Assembly: GCF_042646065.1 (NCBI RefSeq)
Contig: NZ_JBHRTA010000009.1
Coordinates: forward strand, 402,237 to 466,236
Length of the DNA: 64,000 nt
Direction: 5' to 3'
DNA from: Parapedobacter deserti
GTDB taxonomy: Bacteria > Bacteroidota > Bacteroidia > Sphingobacteriales > Sphingobacteriaceae
Each line of letters begins with the position of its first letter. The stretch's first letter is position 1. The notes under the pieces are model-generated. The model was not told where the DNA came from. It saw only the letters and a list, made by a program, of their open reading frames with translations, and made no database searches. The translations under genes were made by a program, and so were the position numbers. Below, one piece after another: positions 9,010 to 18,039 of the stretch.

Positions 9010-9708
9010 TCACATCACAGGCGTCATCCGTGCCAAATATTGATCATTTTGGTCTTCATACAAGATTTGCACCACCCAGCCTTCGCGCTGGCCGTGCTGG
9101 ATTAATGTCGCTTGATCGATAAACAGCCAGTTGAAAGGTTCTCCCCGCACGCCCTTGTACTCATATTGATACTGTATCTCACCGTAATATCCTTCGGGCT
9201 TTTCAATGAAGCCATCCGCATAGAGATAGGCGACGTCTGATGAATCGAATAGCAGCTGTCCGCCTTCCTTCAGCAACGATCGGCTATGCTGGAGCAGTTT
9301 CTTCAGCCGATCCACGGTCCCTGCTACACCAATTCCATTCATCATGAACAGAAGCGTGTCATAAGTAGCTGCGCTGTAGTTGAAAAAGTCTTCTAGTACG
9401 ACTTGCCGCACGCCGCGTTCGCGCATTACGGTACAGGCTTGCGGTGAATGTTCCAATGCAACTACCTCAATTCCCTGTCTCTGGAGGTACAATGCATGAC
9501 TTCCTGCCCCGGCACCCACGTCAAGCACACGGCCATCGCACAATGCTAAGGCGATATATTCGAGCGCTGGAAAGTCCTCCGGCTCGCGGAAAAACACATC
9601 GACTGGCATTTCCTCAATATCAGTATAGCTGGTCCTGAGCAGTAGCTTCTCACTGGTCCTACCGCGGTAATAGTCAATAAGGGCTGTGCCCAGTGGATCA
9701 GGTGCCAT
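9010..9708 (-). CDS. Class I SAM-dependent methyltransferase
   Basis: 232 residues from the ATG at 9708 (MAPDPLGTALIDYYRG), which overlaps the end of pncB by 11 bp; a longer start at 9756 would overlap it by 59 bp. Rossmann-type SAM motif I is VLDVGAGAGSHALYLQRQG near residue 64, followed by an acidic residue after beta-2 (VVALEHSP) and the post-motif LLFMMNGIGVAG. The target is unknown. Coupling to pncB suggests co-expression but does not define the substrate. Confidence 0.82.
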   Translation of the reverse strand: MAPDPLGTALIDYYRGRTSEKLLLRTSYTDIEEMPVDVFFREPEDFPALEYIALALCDGRVLDVGAGAGSHALYLQRQGIEVVALEHSPQACTVMRERGVRQVVLEDFFNYSAATYDTLLFMMNGIGVAGTVDRLKKLLQHSRSLLKEGGQLLFDSSDVAYLYADGFIEKPEGYYGEIQYQYEYKGVRGEPFNWLFIDQATLIQHGQREGWVVQILYEDQNDQYLARMTPVM

Positions 9709-10873
9709 ACGACGTAATGTGTAGGATTTGTTTAGCGAGCGCGATGGTGCCGGCATCGCCGGTATGTTTGCCCGATTCGTCAGAAAGTTTAATCACCGGA
9801 GTCCATTGAGCTTCTTCAGGAAAAGCTTCGGTCATTTTGATGACAAGATTCATCGGCACTAACCCTACATCATTTGTAAGGTTAGTGCCAATACCAAATG
9901 ACATGCCGATGCGGCCGCGGCAATATTCTGCGATGCGAGCCACTTTTTCATAGTTCAAGCCATCGGAAAAGATGATGGTTTTTGACATTGGATCGATGCC
10001 CTTTTGCTCGTAATGCCGAATAGCTTTGTCCGCAAACGTTAACGGATCCCCGCTATCGTGGCGGACACCATCGAACAATTTCGTGAGCTTTTTATCAAAC
10101 TGCGAAAAAAACACATCGGTGGTGTATGTGTCGGAAAGGGCAATACCCAGATCGCCCCGGTATACGTCTGACCAATGTTCCAGCCCAAGAAGGGTCGCCA
10201 TCTTGAACCCGTATTTAGCGGCATGGAACATAAACCACTCATGTGCATGGGTACCTATGGGTTTGGTTCGGTAGCGCATAGCCAAGTGAACGTTGCTTGT
10301 CCCGATAAATGCGCCCTCGCCAAATTGTGTCAAGGCCTGCACCACCTGTTGGTGCACTCCGTAAGAATGGCGTCTGCGGGTACCGAATTCAGCGATAGTG
10401 ACACCCAATTCGCGGTATTTTTCGATTTTTTCACGAGCCGTCTCCGTGACTTGGTCATCCGGTTGCCGTTGCTGACCGGCCAGCTGATAGTAGAGCTCGC
10501 AGATGAGCGACATGAGGGGGACTTCCCAAAGGATGGTACGGTACCAGTACCCTTCAACGACAATATGGACGTCGTCGCCGCGCTGTTTGACCTGTACCTC
10601 ATCTGGGTCATACCGGTAACCTTGAAGAAAATCAAAGTAGGTGGGGTCGATGTATGGGCAACTAGTTGCAAAGAAAAGTTTTTCCTGTCTGGTGAGCTGC
10701 AGGCTTGCTAGCTCATCAATGACTACCTGCAGCCTATGGGCGAAGCCATCCGGAAATTTATGATTGCCTCGATTGATAAACTGATACTTCGCTTTCGCCT
10801 TGGGAAATAGTTTCACCACAGCATGTTGCATGGTAAACTTGTAAAAGTCGTTGTCTAGAATAGAATGTATCAT
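9698..10873 (-). CDS. pncB: Nicotinate phosphoribosyltransferase
   Basis: 391 residues; makes nicotinate mononucleotide from nicotinate and PRPP in the Preiss-Handler NAD salvage pathway, with ATP hydrolysis through a phosphohistidine. Characteristic segments: DNDFYKFTMQHAV at the N-terminus, EFGTRRRHSYGVHQ, KPIGTHAHEWFM (the phosphorylated His region), FDGVRHDSGDP and FSDGLNYEKV. Length is typical of the bacterial short type. First gene of a two-gene leftward unit with the methyltransferase. Confidence 0.96.
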   Translation of the reverse strand: MIHSILDNDFYKFTMQHAVVKLFPKAKAKYQFINRGNHKFPDGFAHRLQVVIDELASLQLTRQEKLFFATSCPYIDPTYFDFLQGYRYDPDEVQVKQRGDDVHIVVEGYWYRTILWEVPLMSLICELYYQLAGQQRQPDDQVTETAREKIEKYRELGVTIAEFGTRRRHSYGVHQQVVQALTQFGEGAFIGTSNVHLAMRYRTKPIGTHAHEWFMFHAAKYGFKMATLLGLEHWSDVYRGDLGIALSDTYTTDVFFSQFDKKLTKLFDGVRHDSGDPLTFADKAIRHYEQKGIDPMSKTIIFSDGLNYEKVARIAEYCRGRIGMSFGIGTNLTNDVGLVPMNLVIKMTEAFPEEAQWTPVIKLSDESGKHTGDAGTIALAKQILHITSYGT

Positions 10874-10922
10874 TGTGCGCGGTGTACAACGGTATCGGGT
10901 AGCCGGACAAGTGGTCCACAGG

Positions 10923-11681
10923 TTACTGACTGATCGCTGTCAACCAAGCTTCGGCCATAAGCTGTGCGCCCGCCAATGTGGTGTGGACTCCATCATAGGT
11001 CCAGTACGCCGGTTCTATGCGTTTGCCCGCTTCGTCGAACAGCCGTTGATAGGGGATGAATACTGCTTTATACTCCTTGGCGATTTCGTGCGCAGCATGG
11101 CGATATTGGTCGAACGCAGGAAACCAAGCCTCTGTGACGGCTTTAACGTTGTTGACGGCAAACGGTTCCCCGATGATCAGTTTCACGTTGGGAAGTGATG
11201 CCATCGTGCGGTCGAGCAGTTTCCGGTAATCATCGCGGTAAACCAGTGGTGTGCCTTTATAACCGCCAGTGCGTGTATGCCAATAATCGTTGACTCCGAT
11301 AAGGATGCTCAGGACGTTCGGCTTGAGGGCGATGCAATCGGCCTGCCAGCGTTCATCCAGTTGATGCACTTTATTACCGCTTATCCCCTTATTATAGATT
11401 TTAAGTTGTTTCTGAGGATGGGTAAGCAGCAGACTTGCCGTTGCAAGAAATGCATACCCGCTGCCCAGCGAGTGGGCATTGTTCGGGGTAGCGTCTTCTT
11501 TGTTGCGCCCAGCGTCTGTAATAGAATCCCCTTGAAAAAGAATTACGTCGCCCTGTTCGAGCCGGATTTTCGGCGCGCCAGCGGCAGGCCTTATGGCGGC
11601 CGTCACAATTTGTGGGAGGTTGATGGCCGCAGCGGCTCCCATCAATGAACTTCCAATGAATGTCCTTCTACTTTTGTCCAT
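10923..11681 (-). CDS. Tat-exported SGNH/GDSL-type hydrolase
   Basis: 252 residues. The start MDKSRRTFIGSSLMGAAAA is a twin-arginine signal peptide, so the enzyme is folded in the cytosol and exported to the periplasm. SGNH-fold esterase blocks are present: GDSIT with the nucleophile Ser53, GISGNKV (block II Gly), IGVNDYW (block III Asn) and DGVHTT near residue 235 (block V Asp/His). Such proteins deacetylate or de-esterify glycans and lipids; the substrate cannot be read from sequence. Ends 50 bp before pncB. Confidence 0.87.
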   Translation of the reverse strand: MDKSRRTFIGSSLMGAAAAINLPQIVTAAIRPAAGAPKIRLEQGDVILFQGDSITDAGRNKEDATPNNAHSLGSGYAFLATASLLLTHPQKQLKIYNKGISGNKVHQLDERWQADCIALKPNVLSILIGVNDYWHTRTGGYKGTPLVYRDDYRKLLDRTMASLPNVKLIIGEPFAVNNVKAVTEAWFPAFDQYRHAAHEIAKEYKAVFIPYQRLFDEAGKRIEPAYWTYDGVHTTLAGAQLMAEAWLTAISQ

Positions 11682-11727
11682 GGGTTAAAAATGGCTTATT
11701 GACTTCAAAGGTAGGTGTTTGAACGGA

Positions 11728-11752
11728 AAAAAGGAGGCTTATCCTCCTTTTT
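11728..11752 (-). terminator. Intrinsic terminator of the DUF6600 gene
   Basis: GGAGG/CCTCC stem extended by five A-T pairs (11728-11737 with 11743-11752) and a 5-nt loop. On the minus strand it is followed by a T run, 29-53 bp after the DUF6600 stop. Confidence 0.75.
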
Positions 11753-11780
11753 CCTTTTTATTTTTGAAAAAATAATCAAT

Positions 11781-13187
11781 CTAACCCCTGCTTCGTCCGG
11801 ATGAGCTCCGGCTTTCAGTTGATCCGTTACGGGTAGCGTTGTTGCTCTTTTCTGAACCTCTATTCGCTGACACGGCCGGACGAGACTGCGAACGACTACT
11901 TACAGAACTGCTTCGTGAAGGTGCACTGCTTTGCCTGGGTGCAGAAGCCCGTTGCACGTTGCGCGAAGAGGTGGAATGGGATGCCGCAACAGGCTGTGTA
12001 CGCGAGGGCGTCTGGTGGCGTGTGCTGGTCGACTGAAGTGTTGCTGGCCTGGCCGTTGTTTCGCGCTGCCGTCCGCTGTTCGTCGGGCGGGCGGTTTTAT
12101 TGCGTTCCGTAATTTCCGAACCGCGTTTTTCGGAGCTTCTCGCTCGGCTGTTTGTTGAGGAGCTGGAAGACCTTGATTGGCCTACGGCTTCAGTGCTCCG
12201 GCCAGTCGCTGTGGCAGAACCCCTCGTGGCATTCCTTCTTTCCGTTGTGGATGAGCTGCGCGAAGTGGTCGCGTTTGCATTCCGCTGTGCGGTGTTGTTA
12301 TTACGTGTTGTCGCTGTGCTATTCCCTGTTGTCGTCGAACTGCGTCCCGTAGTAGCAGCCGATACCCGGGAAGAATTGCTGTTGCTGCGGGTGCTGGCCG
12401 ACCTTACCGTGCCAGCATCCGCTACCCTCGATGGCCGTGCCGAAGTACGGGAGTTTCGGTCTACCTCCGGACGGTAAATGCTTACCGTACGGCTATTTAC
12501 TGCGGGTCTTCCTGGGCGAGTGGCATTGCTGATTTCGCGTACGGAAATCCGGCTACGCGTCACTCGTTCAATTTCGCTACGCCTTGGACCAGTCACATAG
12601 GTACGGTTGTTATATACGTATGTGTTATTGATAATCGTCGTACGGTTATAGATCGATACACGATTTCGATAAGGTACGTAATAACTGTAAATTCTTCGAC
12701 TGGAGATATAACGTTGCGGTACGAATATCCAGTGATGATGAGGGACACCGATATGGACATTAATGCTCATACGTGGACCCAGCGGAGCCCACCCATAGTA
12801 GCCGCCGCCGCTCCGCCAGCTTACCCAAGCTGGTCCCCACTCATAACCGGGAACCCATGCCCATCCGTAATAATCTGTGTACAGCCAGCGACCGTAGTGG
12901 AATGGAGCCCATCCCCAAGCATAGTTCGAGACCCAAGTGTTGCCATAGGTTGTCATCACCCAGTGTCCGTTAGTGGCGTAGGGTTGGAAACCCGGCTCGG
13001 CATCAGGCAGCCAAATATATCCATATTCGGGGTCGTTTACCCAATTGCCGTATGGTGCCAGTTCGTCGTAAAACAACTGGAATGAAACGCTCATGCCGGG
13101 CTGAGCCTTCACGGTGTTGGATGCTGCAATGACCATAAAGGCTAATGCAGAGAGTATTGATAGTCCGGCTTTCCTTAACGTTTTCAT
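11781..13187 (-). CDS. DUF6600-type secreted protein with long Ser/Thr/Arg/Asn tail
   Basis: 468 residues with a signal peptide (MKTLRKAGLSILSALAFMVIA...). Residues ~30-170 are rich in Tyr/Trp/Gly with repeated units of the form W-V-D/P...YGYIWLP, GHWVMT, GWAWVPGYEW, YGWAPLGPR, as in DUF6600 cell-surface proteins. A basic Tyr/Asn-rich segment follows. The last ~250 residues are low-complexity Ser/Thr/Arg/Asn with no predicted fold, giving long open frames on the opposite strand that are shadows. Followed by a terminator. Role unknown; envelope location likely. Confidence 0.82.
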   Translation of the reverse strand: MKTLRKAGLSILSALAFMVIAASNTVKAQPGMSVSFQLFYDELAPYGNWVNDPEYGYIWLPDAEPGFQPYATNGHWVMTTYGNTWVSNYAWGWAPFHYGRWLYTDYYGWAWVPGYEWGPAWVSWRSGGGYYGWAPLGPRMSINVHIGVPHHHWIFVPQRYISSRRIYSYYVPYRNRVSIYNRTTIINNTYVYNNRTYVTGPRRSEIERVTRSRISVREISNATRPGRPAVNSRTVSIYRPEVDRNSRTSARPSRVADAGTVRSASTRSNSNSSRVSAATTGRSSTTTGNSTATTRNNNTAQRNANATTSRSSSTTERRNATRGSATATGRSTEAVGQSRSSSSSTNSRARSSEKRGSEITERNKTARPTNSGRQRETTARPATLQSTSTRHQTPSRTQPVAASHSTSSRNVQRASAPRQSSAPSRSSSVSSRSQSRPAVSANRGSEKSNNATRNGSTESRSSSGRSRG

Positions 13188-13389
13188 GACACGTGATTTA
13201 AATGTGCGACACTCTGTTTTGTTTACTGATGGTATGACTGCGAAAACCGGCTGATAGTTTAATTACAGGACTTACATATCCATGCAATTGTTACGGCTTT
13301 GATTTTAAGAACATTTTCGCACAACAGATGTTTAGCTAAGGAAATCGGTAAATATGGACGGATTTCGCCGCATATTAAAATTAAACTTC

Positions 13390-13397
13390 TATTTTTG
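13390..13397 (+). promoter_or_regulatory. -7 element of the mlaEFD promoter
   Basis: TATTTTTG (TAnnTTTG) 24 bp upstream of the mlaE ATG, in a 234-bp gap between divergent genes. The expected -33 position has only TTTC, so the match is partial. I saw nothing else in the gap. Confidence 0.4.
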
Positions 13398-13421
13398 TGT
13401 CCTCACTACTAATGGTGCCAG

Positions 13422-14183
13422 ATGGTTAAAAAGATTAAACGCATCCTAATTGAATTGGCGAGTATTCATCGGTTTGTGATGCGTTTCTACCGGGAAGTCT
13501 TCCGGCCTCCCTACGAGTTTAAAGAGATTATCCGTCAGTGTTATGTCGTAGGATGGAAATCACTACCATTGATTACGCTTACAGGCTTTATTACAGGCAT
13601 TGTATTCACCAACCAATCTCGCCCCTCTTTGGCCGAATTCGGTGCCACCTCATGGTTGCCTGCATTGATATCCATCGCAATCATCAGGGCATTGGCACCG
13701 TTGGTGACGGCGCTCATCGCTTCCGGCAAAGTTGGGTCGCAGATAGGTGCGGAACTGGGGTCGATGAAAGTAACCGAGCAGATTGATGCAATGGAGGTGT
13801 CAGGCACCAATCCGTTTAAGTTTTTGGTAGTTAGTCGTGTCTTGGCAACTACGATCAGTATTCCTATTTTGTCGTTTTATACCGCAGCAGTAGGTTTGTT
13901 CGGGGCCTATTTAAGCGTCAATCAGGTGGAAAACACCAGCTTCCGTGTATATTTTGATCAGGTCTTTGAAGCAGTCACTTACCTAGATATATTTTCATTG
14001 TTGCTTAAAGCAGTGGTATTTGGATTTACGATCGGCATCGTGGGCTGTTATCAGGGGTATCATTCATCAAAGGGAACGGAAGGCGTGGGAAGGGCGGCCA
14101 ATTGGGCGGTGGTAATGTCCATGTTCCTCATATTTATTGAAGAAATATTAATCGTACAGATTATTCAGGCGATGCGCGCTTAA
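13422..14183 (+). CDS. mlaE: MlaE-family ABC transporter permease
   Basis: 253 residues; inner-membrane permease of the MCE-type phospholipid transport system that maintains outer-membrane asymmetry. Typical segments: EIIRQCYVVGWKSLPLITLTGFITGIVFT, APLVTALIASGKVGSQIGAELGSMKVTEQIDAMEVSG (the coupling region) and several hydrophobic helices to the C-terminus. The gene is 3 bp upstream of mlaF. No MlaB or MlaC homologue lies beside it. Confidence 0.93.
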   Translation: MVKKIKRILIELASIHRFVMRFYREVFRPPYEFKEIIRQCYVVGWKSLPLITLTGFITGIVFTNQSRPSLAEFGATSWLPALISIAIIRALAPLVTALIASGKVGSQIGAELGSMKVTEQIDAMEVSGTNPFKFLVVSRVLATTISIPILSFYTAAVGLFGAYLSVNQVENTSFRVYFDQVFEAVTYLDIFSLLLKAVVFGFTIGIVGCYQGYHSSKGTEGVGRAANWAVVMSMFLIFIEEILIVQIIQAMRA

Positions 14184-14186
14184 ACA

Positions 14187-14960
14187 ATGGGCAAGACAAG
14201 CGGAAATATCGATTACAATAAGCGGGTGATTACCGTGCAGCACGTCAGTAAGTCGTTCGGCGAGAACCATGTGCTACGCGGCGTCGACCTCGAACTATAT
14301 AATGGAGAAAACCTAGTGGTACTGGGAAGGTCAGGTACCGGAAAATCGGTTTTGATCAAGCTGATATCTGGCCTTTTGCGACCAGATAGCGGCACTATCA
14401 AGGTCTTGGGAGAACATGTTGGCGAATTGAATGAGAAGCAGTTGCAACGGCTTCGGCTCAAAATCGGATTTTCTTTTCAAAGTAGCGCCCTGTACGATAG
14501 CATGACTGTGCGGGAAAATTTGGAGTTCCCTTTAGTACGCAATAAGCGGCATCTAACGCGTGCCGAAATCAATTATGAAGTTGAGGATGTGTTAGACGCC
14601 GTAGGGCTGCTGCAGACGATCAACCAGATGCCATCGGAATTATCAGGCGGCCAGCGTAAACGCATCGGTATTGCGCGTACGCTGATTCTACGACCCGAAA
14701 TCATGCTTTATGATGAGCCGACAGCGGGGCTTGATCCCATAACTTGTATTGAAATCAACGGGCTTATTAATGAAGTTCAGGAGAAATACAAGACCTCTTC
14801 AATAATTATCACGCACGACCTAGCATGCGCAAAGAGTGTGGGCGACCGCATTGTGATGTTACTGGATGGTAAATTTGAAAGGCAGGGCAACTTCGATGAA
14901 ATTTTTGACACGGATGACGAACGGGTAAAGCCGTTTTATGATTACAATTTTATAAGATAG
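14187..14960 (+). CDS. mlaF: MlaF-family ABC transporter ATP-binding protein
   Basis: 257 residues. Walker A GRSGTGKSVLIKL near residue 51, Q-loop FSFQSSALYDSMTV, signature LSGGQRKRIGIARTL and Walker B IMLYDEPTAGLDP, with the H-loop in IIITHDLAC. It powers the MlaE permease. The N-terminal ~12 residues (MGKTSGNIDYNK) are a little longer than usual; no better internal ATG exists. 3 bp after mlaE and 4 bp before mlaD: a tight operon. Confidence 0.94.
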   Translation: MGKTSGNIDYNKRVITVQHVSKSFGENHVLRGVDLELYNGENLVVLGRSGTGKSVLIKLISGLLRPDSGTIKVLGEHVGELNEKQLQRLRLKIGFSFQSSALYDSMTVRENLEFPLVRNKRHLTRAEINYEVEDVLDAVGLLQTINQMPSELSGGQRKRIGIARTLILRPEIMLYDEPTAGLDPITCIEINGLINEVQEKYKTSSIIITHDLACAKSVGDRIVMLLDGKFERQGNFDEIFDTDDERVKPFYDYNFIR

Positions 14961-14964
14961 ACTT

Positions 14965-15945
14965 ATGAGTGCTACAGAAAGTAAACGTTCGGTAATCGTG
15001 GGATTGTTTGTGCTGGTGGGCATAGCTATACTGGTTGCTGGCATTTTGGTGCTTGGTGGACAGCAGAACCGCTTTTCGAAAAATATTCACGTGTCTGCCG
15101 TTTTTAATGACGTGAGCGGGCTTAAGCCCGGCAACAATGTTTGGTTTTCCGGTGTAAAAATCGGGACGATCAAAAGCATTACATTCAAGAATCTTCAACA
15201 GGTTGAAATCGTGATGGCTATTGAAGAAAAATCGCGGGAATATATCAGAAAAGACGCTGTAGCCAAAATCGGGTCGGAAAGTTTTATCGGAAATAAGCTC
15301 ATCGTAATTGAAGGAGGAAGCGGTGACGTGCCTCCTGTTGAGAGCGGCGATGTGTTGCAAGCGTCTGCTGACGAAGGGCTGGACGCGATGATGGCAACCT
15401 TGCAGACCAATAACAGAAATTTGGTGGAAATCACAGAGAACTTTGGCAAGGTGAGTGCCCGCCTTGCGCGGGGAGAGGGTACGTTGGGGGCATTAATCAG
15501 TGATTCTGCCATGGCCTTGGATATCAAGCGCATGATTCAACACCTGAACCAGACCACAGCCAACACGGCACAGGCATCGTCGGCCCTCAATCAATTGACG
15601 GCAAAGCTCAATCAAGAAGGCACACTCATTAACGATTTGCTGACCGATACCGTTATATATGCAAATCTTCAGGGCGCTGTTGCCCAACTACAGGGTATCA
15701 CCCAGACGGCGTCTGCGTTAATGGTGAATTTGAACGAAGCCGCGACTAAGCTGGATGGCGAAAATAATGCGGTAGGTGTATTGCTCAACGATCCGGCAGC
15801 TGCTGAAAACATTCGGCAAACATTGCAAAATTTGGAGCAGAGCACCGAGAAGCTCGATCAAAATATGGAGGCATTGCAGCACAACTTTTTATTTCGGGGA
15901 TTTTTCCGGCGGCAAGCACGGCAGGCAGAAAAAGAGACAAAATAA
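14965..15945 (+). CDS. mlaD: MlaD-family MCE-domain protein
   Basis: 326 residues. One N-terminal transmembrane helix (VIVGLFVLVGIAILVAGIL) anchors it in the inner membrane. A single MCE domain follows (VSAVFNDVSGLKPGNNVWFSGVKIGTI ... IGSESFIGNKLIVIEGG), which forms a hexameric lipid tunnel in the family. The C-terminal ~190 residues are helical and rich in Gln/Asn/Leu heptads (LNQTTANTAQASSALNQL), as in Bacteroidota MlaD proteins with a long helical tail. Last gene of mlaEFD; convergent with mtaB. Confidence 0.92.
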   Translation: MSATESKRSVIVGLFVLVGIAILVAGILVLGGQQNRFSKNIHVSAVFNDVSGLKPGNNVWFSGVKIGTIKSITFKNLQQVEIVMAIEEKSREYIRKDAVAKIGSESFIGNKLIVIEGGSGDVPPVESGDVLQASADEGLDAMMATLQTNNRNLVEITENFGKVSARLARGEGTLGALISDSAMALDIKRMIQHLNQTTANTAQASSALNQLTAKLNQEGTLINDLLTDTVIYANLQGAVAQLQGITQTASALMVNLNEAATKLDGENNAVGVLLNDPAAAENIRQTLQNLEQSTEKLDQNMEALQHNFLFRGFFRRQARQAEKETK

Positions 15946-15978
15946 CGTTGGTAACGGGGAGTACGAGCGTTGACTTTT

Positions 15979-17298
15979 CTAATGGTGTAATAATTCAGGC
16001 AGTTCAATAGCCTCCATTTCACCGTTATCGGTTATCGCAGTGAATCTCATAGGCACCACTTCATTTACCAATAGCGGGTCGTATGGCGTGCGCACCTTTA
16101 TGTAATTTCGGCTGAAACCTTGCATGTATCCGTCTTTAATGTCCCCTTCAAAAAGCACTTCGCCCTTTTTACCCAATTGGTTTTCGTAAAACGCCCTGCG
16201 CTTTTTCTCTGAAAGTATATGCAGCATATTGCTACGTTCATTTCGTTGGGTTCCGGGTACGGCGCCCTCCATTTGCGCAGCGATCGTGTTTTCGCGCTCC
16301 GAATAGGTGAATACGTGCAGGTAAGTAACGTCGAGGTTATTAAGGAAATGATAGGTGTCTAAGAAATCTTCCAGCGTTTCTCCGGGAAAGCCGACAATAA
16401 CATCAACACCGATGCAGCAGTCAGGCATCAGTGCCTTGATTTTTGCCACCCGGCTTGCATATAATTCCCTTTTGTAGCGTCGCCGCATCATTCCTAGTAT
16501 CCTATTGGAGCCGGACTGTAATGGTATATGGAAGTGAGGAACAAAACGGCAAGACCGGGCTACAAATTCGATGATTTCGTCGCTAAGTAGATTGGGTTCA
16601 ATAGACGATATCCGAAAACGATCTATCCTGTTTACACCATCTAGGGCTTTCACGAGATCGAAGAAACGTTCTTTACGCTCCCCTTCGCGTATTCCAAAGT
16701 CACCGATATTCACCCCTGTAAGCACAATCTCCTTTACACCAGAGGCCGCAATGCTTTCTGCTTGTTGCACAATATCGTGAATCGCTCCGCTTCGGCTAGC
16801 GCCCCTTGCCAACGGAATGGTGCAGAACGTGCAGGAGTAGTCACATCCATCTTGTACCTTGAGAAACGTGCGGGTGCGGTCACCTATCGAAAATGCAGAG
16901 ACGAATTGATTAATTTCGCCAATCGGCGCATTATGTACAATTGCCTTGGGTTGTTTGGTCAAGTCATTGATATGGTCAACGATATTGAACTTTTCAGCAG
17001 CGCCCAAGACGAGATCTACGCCCGGGATTTGGGTAATTTCCTGAGGTTTCAACTGTGCATAGCACCCCACGACAACTATATATGCGTTTGGTGAGTGATT
17101 TAGGGCCTCCCGCACTACTTTTCGGCACTTTTTATCGGCATTGTCTGTGACTGAGCATGTATTGATCACATAGATGTCCGCCTGGGTGTTGAAGGGTTTC
17201 GTTTCATATCCTGCGTTCTGGAACACACGGCCAATGGATGATGTTTCTGAAAAATTCAGTTTACATCCTAAGGTATAAAAAGCGACTCTTCTGCTCAT
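15979..17298 (-). CDS. mtaB: tRNA t6A37 methylthiotransferase MtaB
   Basis: 439 residues from the ATG at 17298 (MSRRVAFYTLGCKLN); the frame extends 10 codons upstream without support. It converts t6A37 to ms2t6A in tRNAs that read ANN codons. Three-part radical-SAM MTTase architecture: N-terminal UPF0004 domain with the auxiliary cluster Cys residues (GCKLN, NTCSVT, GCYAQ), the radical SAM triad CDYSCTFC, and a C-terminal TRAM-like domain (GEVLFEGDIKDGYMQGFSRNYIKV). Members of the tRNA modification set here also include mnmA. Confidence 0.95.
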   Translation of the reverse strand: MSRRVAFYTLGCKLNFSETSSIGRVFQNAGYETKPFNTQADIYVINTCSVTDNADKKCRKVVREALNHSPNAYIVVVGCYAQLKPQEITQIPGVDLVLGAAEKFNIVDHINDLTKQPKAIVHNAPIGEINQFVSAFSIGDRTRTFLKVQDGCDYSCTFCTIPLARGASRSGAIHDIVQQAESIAASGVKEIVLTGVNIGDFGIREGERKERFFDLVKALDGVNRIDRFRISSIEPNLLSDEIIEFVARSCRFVPHFHIPLQSGSNRILGMMRRRYKRELYASRVAKIKALMPDCCIGVDVIVGFPGETLEDFLDTYHFLNNLDVTYLHVFTYSERENTIAAQMEGAVPGTQRNERSNMLHILSEKKRRAFYENQLGKKGEVLFEGDIKDGYMQGFSRNYIKVRTPYDPLLVNEVVPMRFTAITDNGEMEAIELPELLHH

Positions 17299-17349
17299 TT
17301 TCAATGGCAAAAATACGGGAAAAAGCACGAATAACCTAAAAAAAGAAAA

Positions 17350-17368
17350 CCCGGCCGAAATAGCCGGG
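17350..17368 (-). terminator. Terminator of tRNA-Val
   Basis: Stem CCCGGC (17350-17355) with GCCGGG (17363-17368), 7-nt loop. On the minus strand it is followed by TTTTCTTTTTTT, just downstream of the tRNA-Val 3' end. Confidence 0.8.
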
Positions 17369-17373
17369 GATTG

Positions 17374-17448
17374 TGGGAAATACAGGGCTCGAACCTGTGA
17401 CCCCTACCTTGTCGAGGTAGTGCTCTGAACCAACTGAGCTAATTTCCC
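17374..17448 (-). tRNA. tRNA-Val (anticodon GAC)
   Basis: 75-nt cloverleaf on the minus strand. The acceptor stem is GGGAAAT paired with ATTTCCC and the discriminator is A. The anticodon stem is CTACC/GGTAG, with loop TCGACAA giving GAC, which reads GUC/GUU. The T arm contains GGTTCGAGCC. CCA is not encoded. It has its own promoter and terminator. Confidence 0.95.
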
Positions 17449-17457
17449 TTGACGGGA

Positions 17458-17488
17458 CAAAAATAGTGTTTTTTGCGGAGGCTACAAA
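17458..17488 (-). promoter_or_regulatory. Promoter of tRNA-Val
   Basis: On the minus strand: TTTG (17485-17488), a 19-bp spacer, TATTTTTG (17458-17465). It ends 9 bp before the first tRNA base. An exact match to the Bacteroidota -33/-7 consensus and spacing. Confidence 0.75.
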
Positions 17489-17522
17489 TGAATGTGTATT
17501 TTTGTGTTGATCCATTAAACTA

Positions 17523-17551
17523 AAATAACCGCCTTACTAAGGCGGTTATTT
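17523..17551 (-). terminator. Terminator of the small lipoprotein gene
   Basis: Near-perfect 13-bp inverted repeat with the core AACCGCCTT/AAGGCGGTT, a 3-nt loop ACT and flanking A/T runs. It lies 21 bp after the stop codon on the minus strand. Confidence 0.8.
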
Positions 17552-17571
17552 AATGAAATTGCTTTCGTAGG

Positions 17572-17772
17572 CTACAACCTGTTTCTGTCTCTGCCTAACG
17601 TATCGTCCATCAACGTGTCATTCATGGTGGTATCAGTGGGGGGGATGGGAGCCGCGGGGCTACCAAAGGTGGTCGTGTCATCGTTTCTTTGATTGTTCTG
17701 TCCTGTATTGTCACAGGATGCTAAAAATCCCACCACTACGAGGGCGATTGCTGATAATGTTACTTTTTTCAT
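17572..17772 (-). CDS. Small putative lipoprotein
   Basis: 66 residues: signal peptide MKKVTLSAIALVVVGFLASC with lipobox LASC (Cys20), then a short polar, disordered-looking tail rich in Asn, Asp, Thr and Pro, including the repeated TMNDTLMDDTL. No known domain. A strong terminator follows, which supports a real transcription unit. Bacteroidota genomes carry many such tiny lipoproteins; the function is unknown. Confidence 0.68.
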   Translation of the reverse strand: MKKVTLSAIALVVVGFLASCDNTGQNNQRNDDTTTFGSPAAPIPPTDTTMNDTLMDDTLGRDRNRL

Positions 17773-18004
17773 GTTACGAAGGTGTTTAGTTAAAAATATG
17801 CTATTAATATTGCTTGTGCTTTGTTATGTTTTTATTATACCTTAGGTAACATTTAAGCGGGGAAAAGGTTTTTTATAATCGTGTTGGGCTGGTGGAGTGC
17901 AACCTACGAAAGCTTGACACAAAGGTTCACATTCCTTTCTAATCTTTCTGGCGGTGCCATTTTGATATTGATGTTGATGTGAATTGAAAAAGTGAGGCGA
18001 AAAA

Positions 18005-18037
18005 AAACCTGACTTATTTATGCAATAAATCAGGTTT
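18005..18037 (-). terminator. Terminator of tRNA-Phe
   Basis: AAACCTGA/TCAGGTTT arms extended to 14 bp with one mismatch and a 5-nt loop. The minus strand continues with a run of T. It begins 3 bp after the tRNA 3' end. Confidence 0.8.
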
Positions 18038-18039
18038 AG

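Noticed and set aside
11839..12477. Several long open frames on the plus strand opposite the DUF6600 tail
   Set aside because: They arise from the low-complexity Ser/Thr/Arg codons of the real minus-strand gene and have no family-like sequence.
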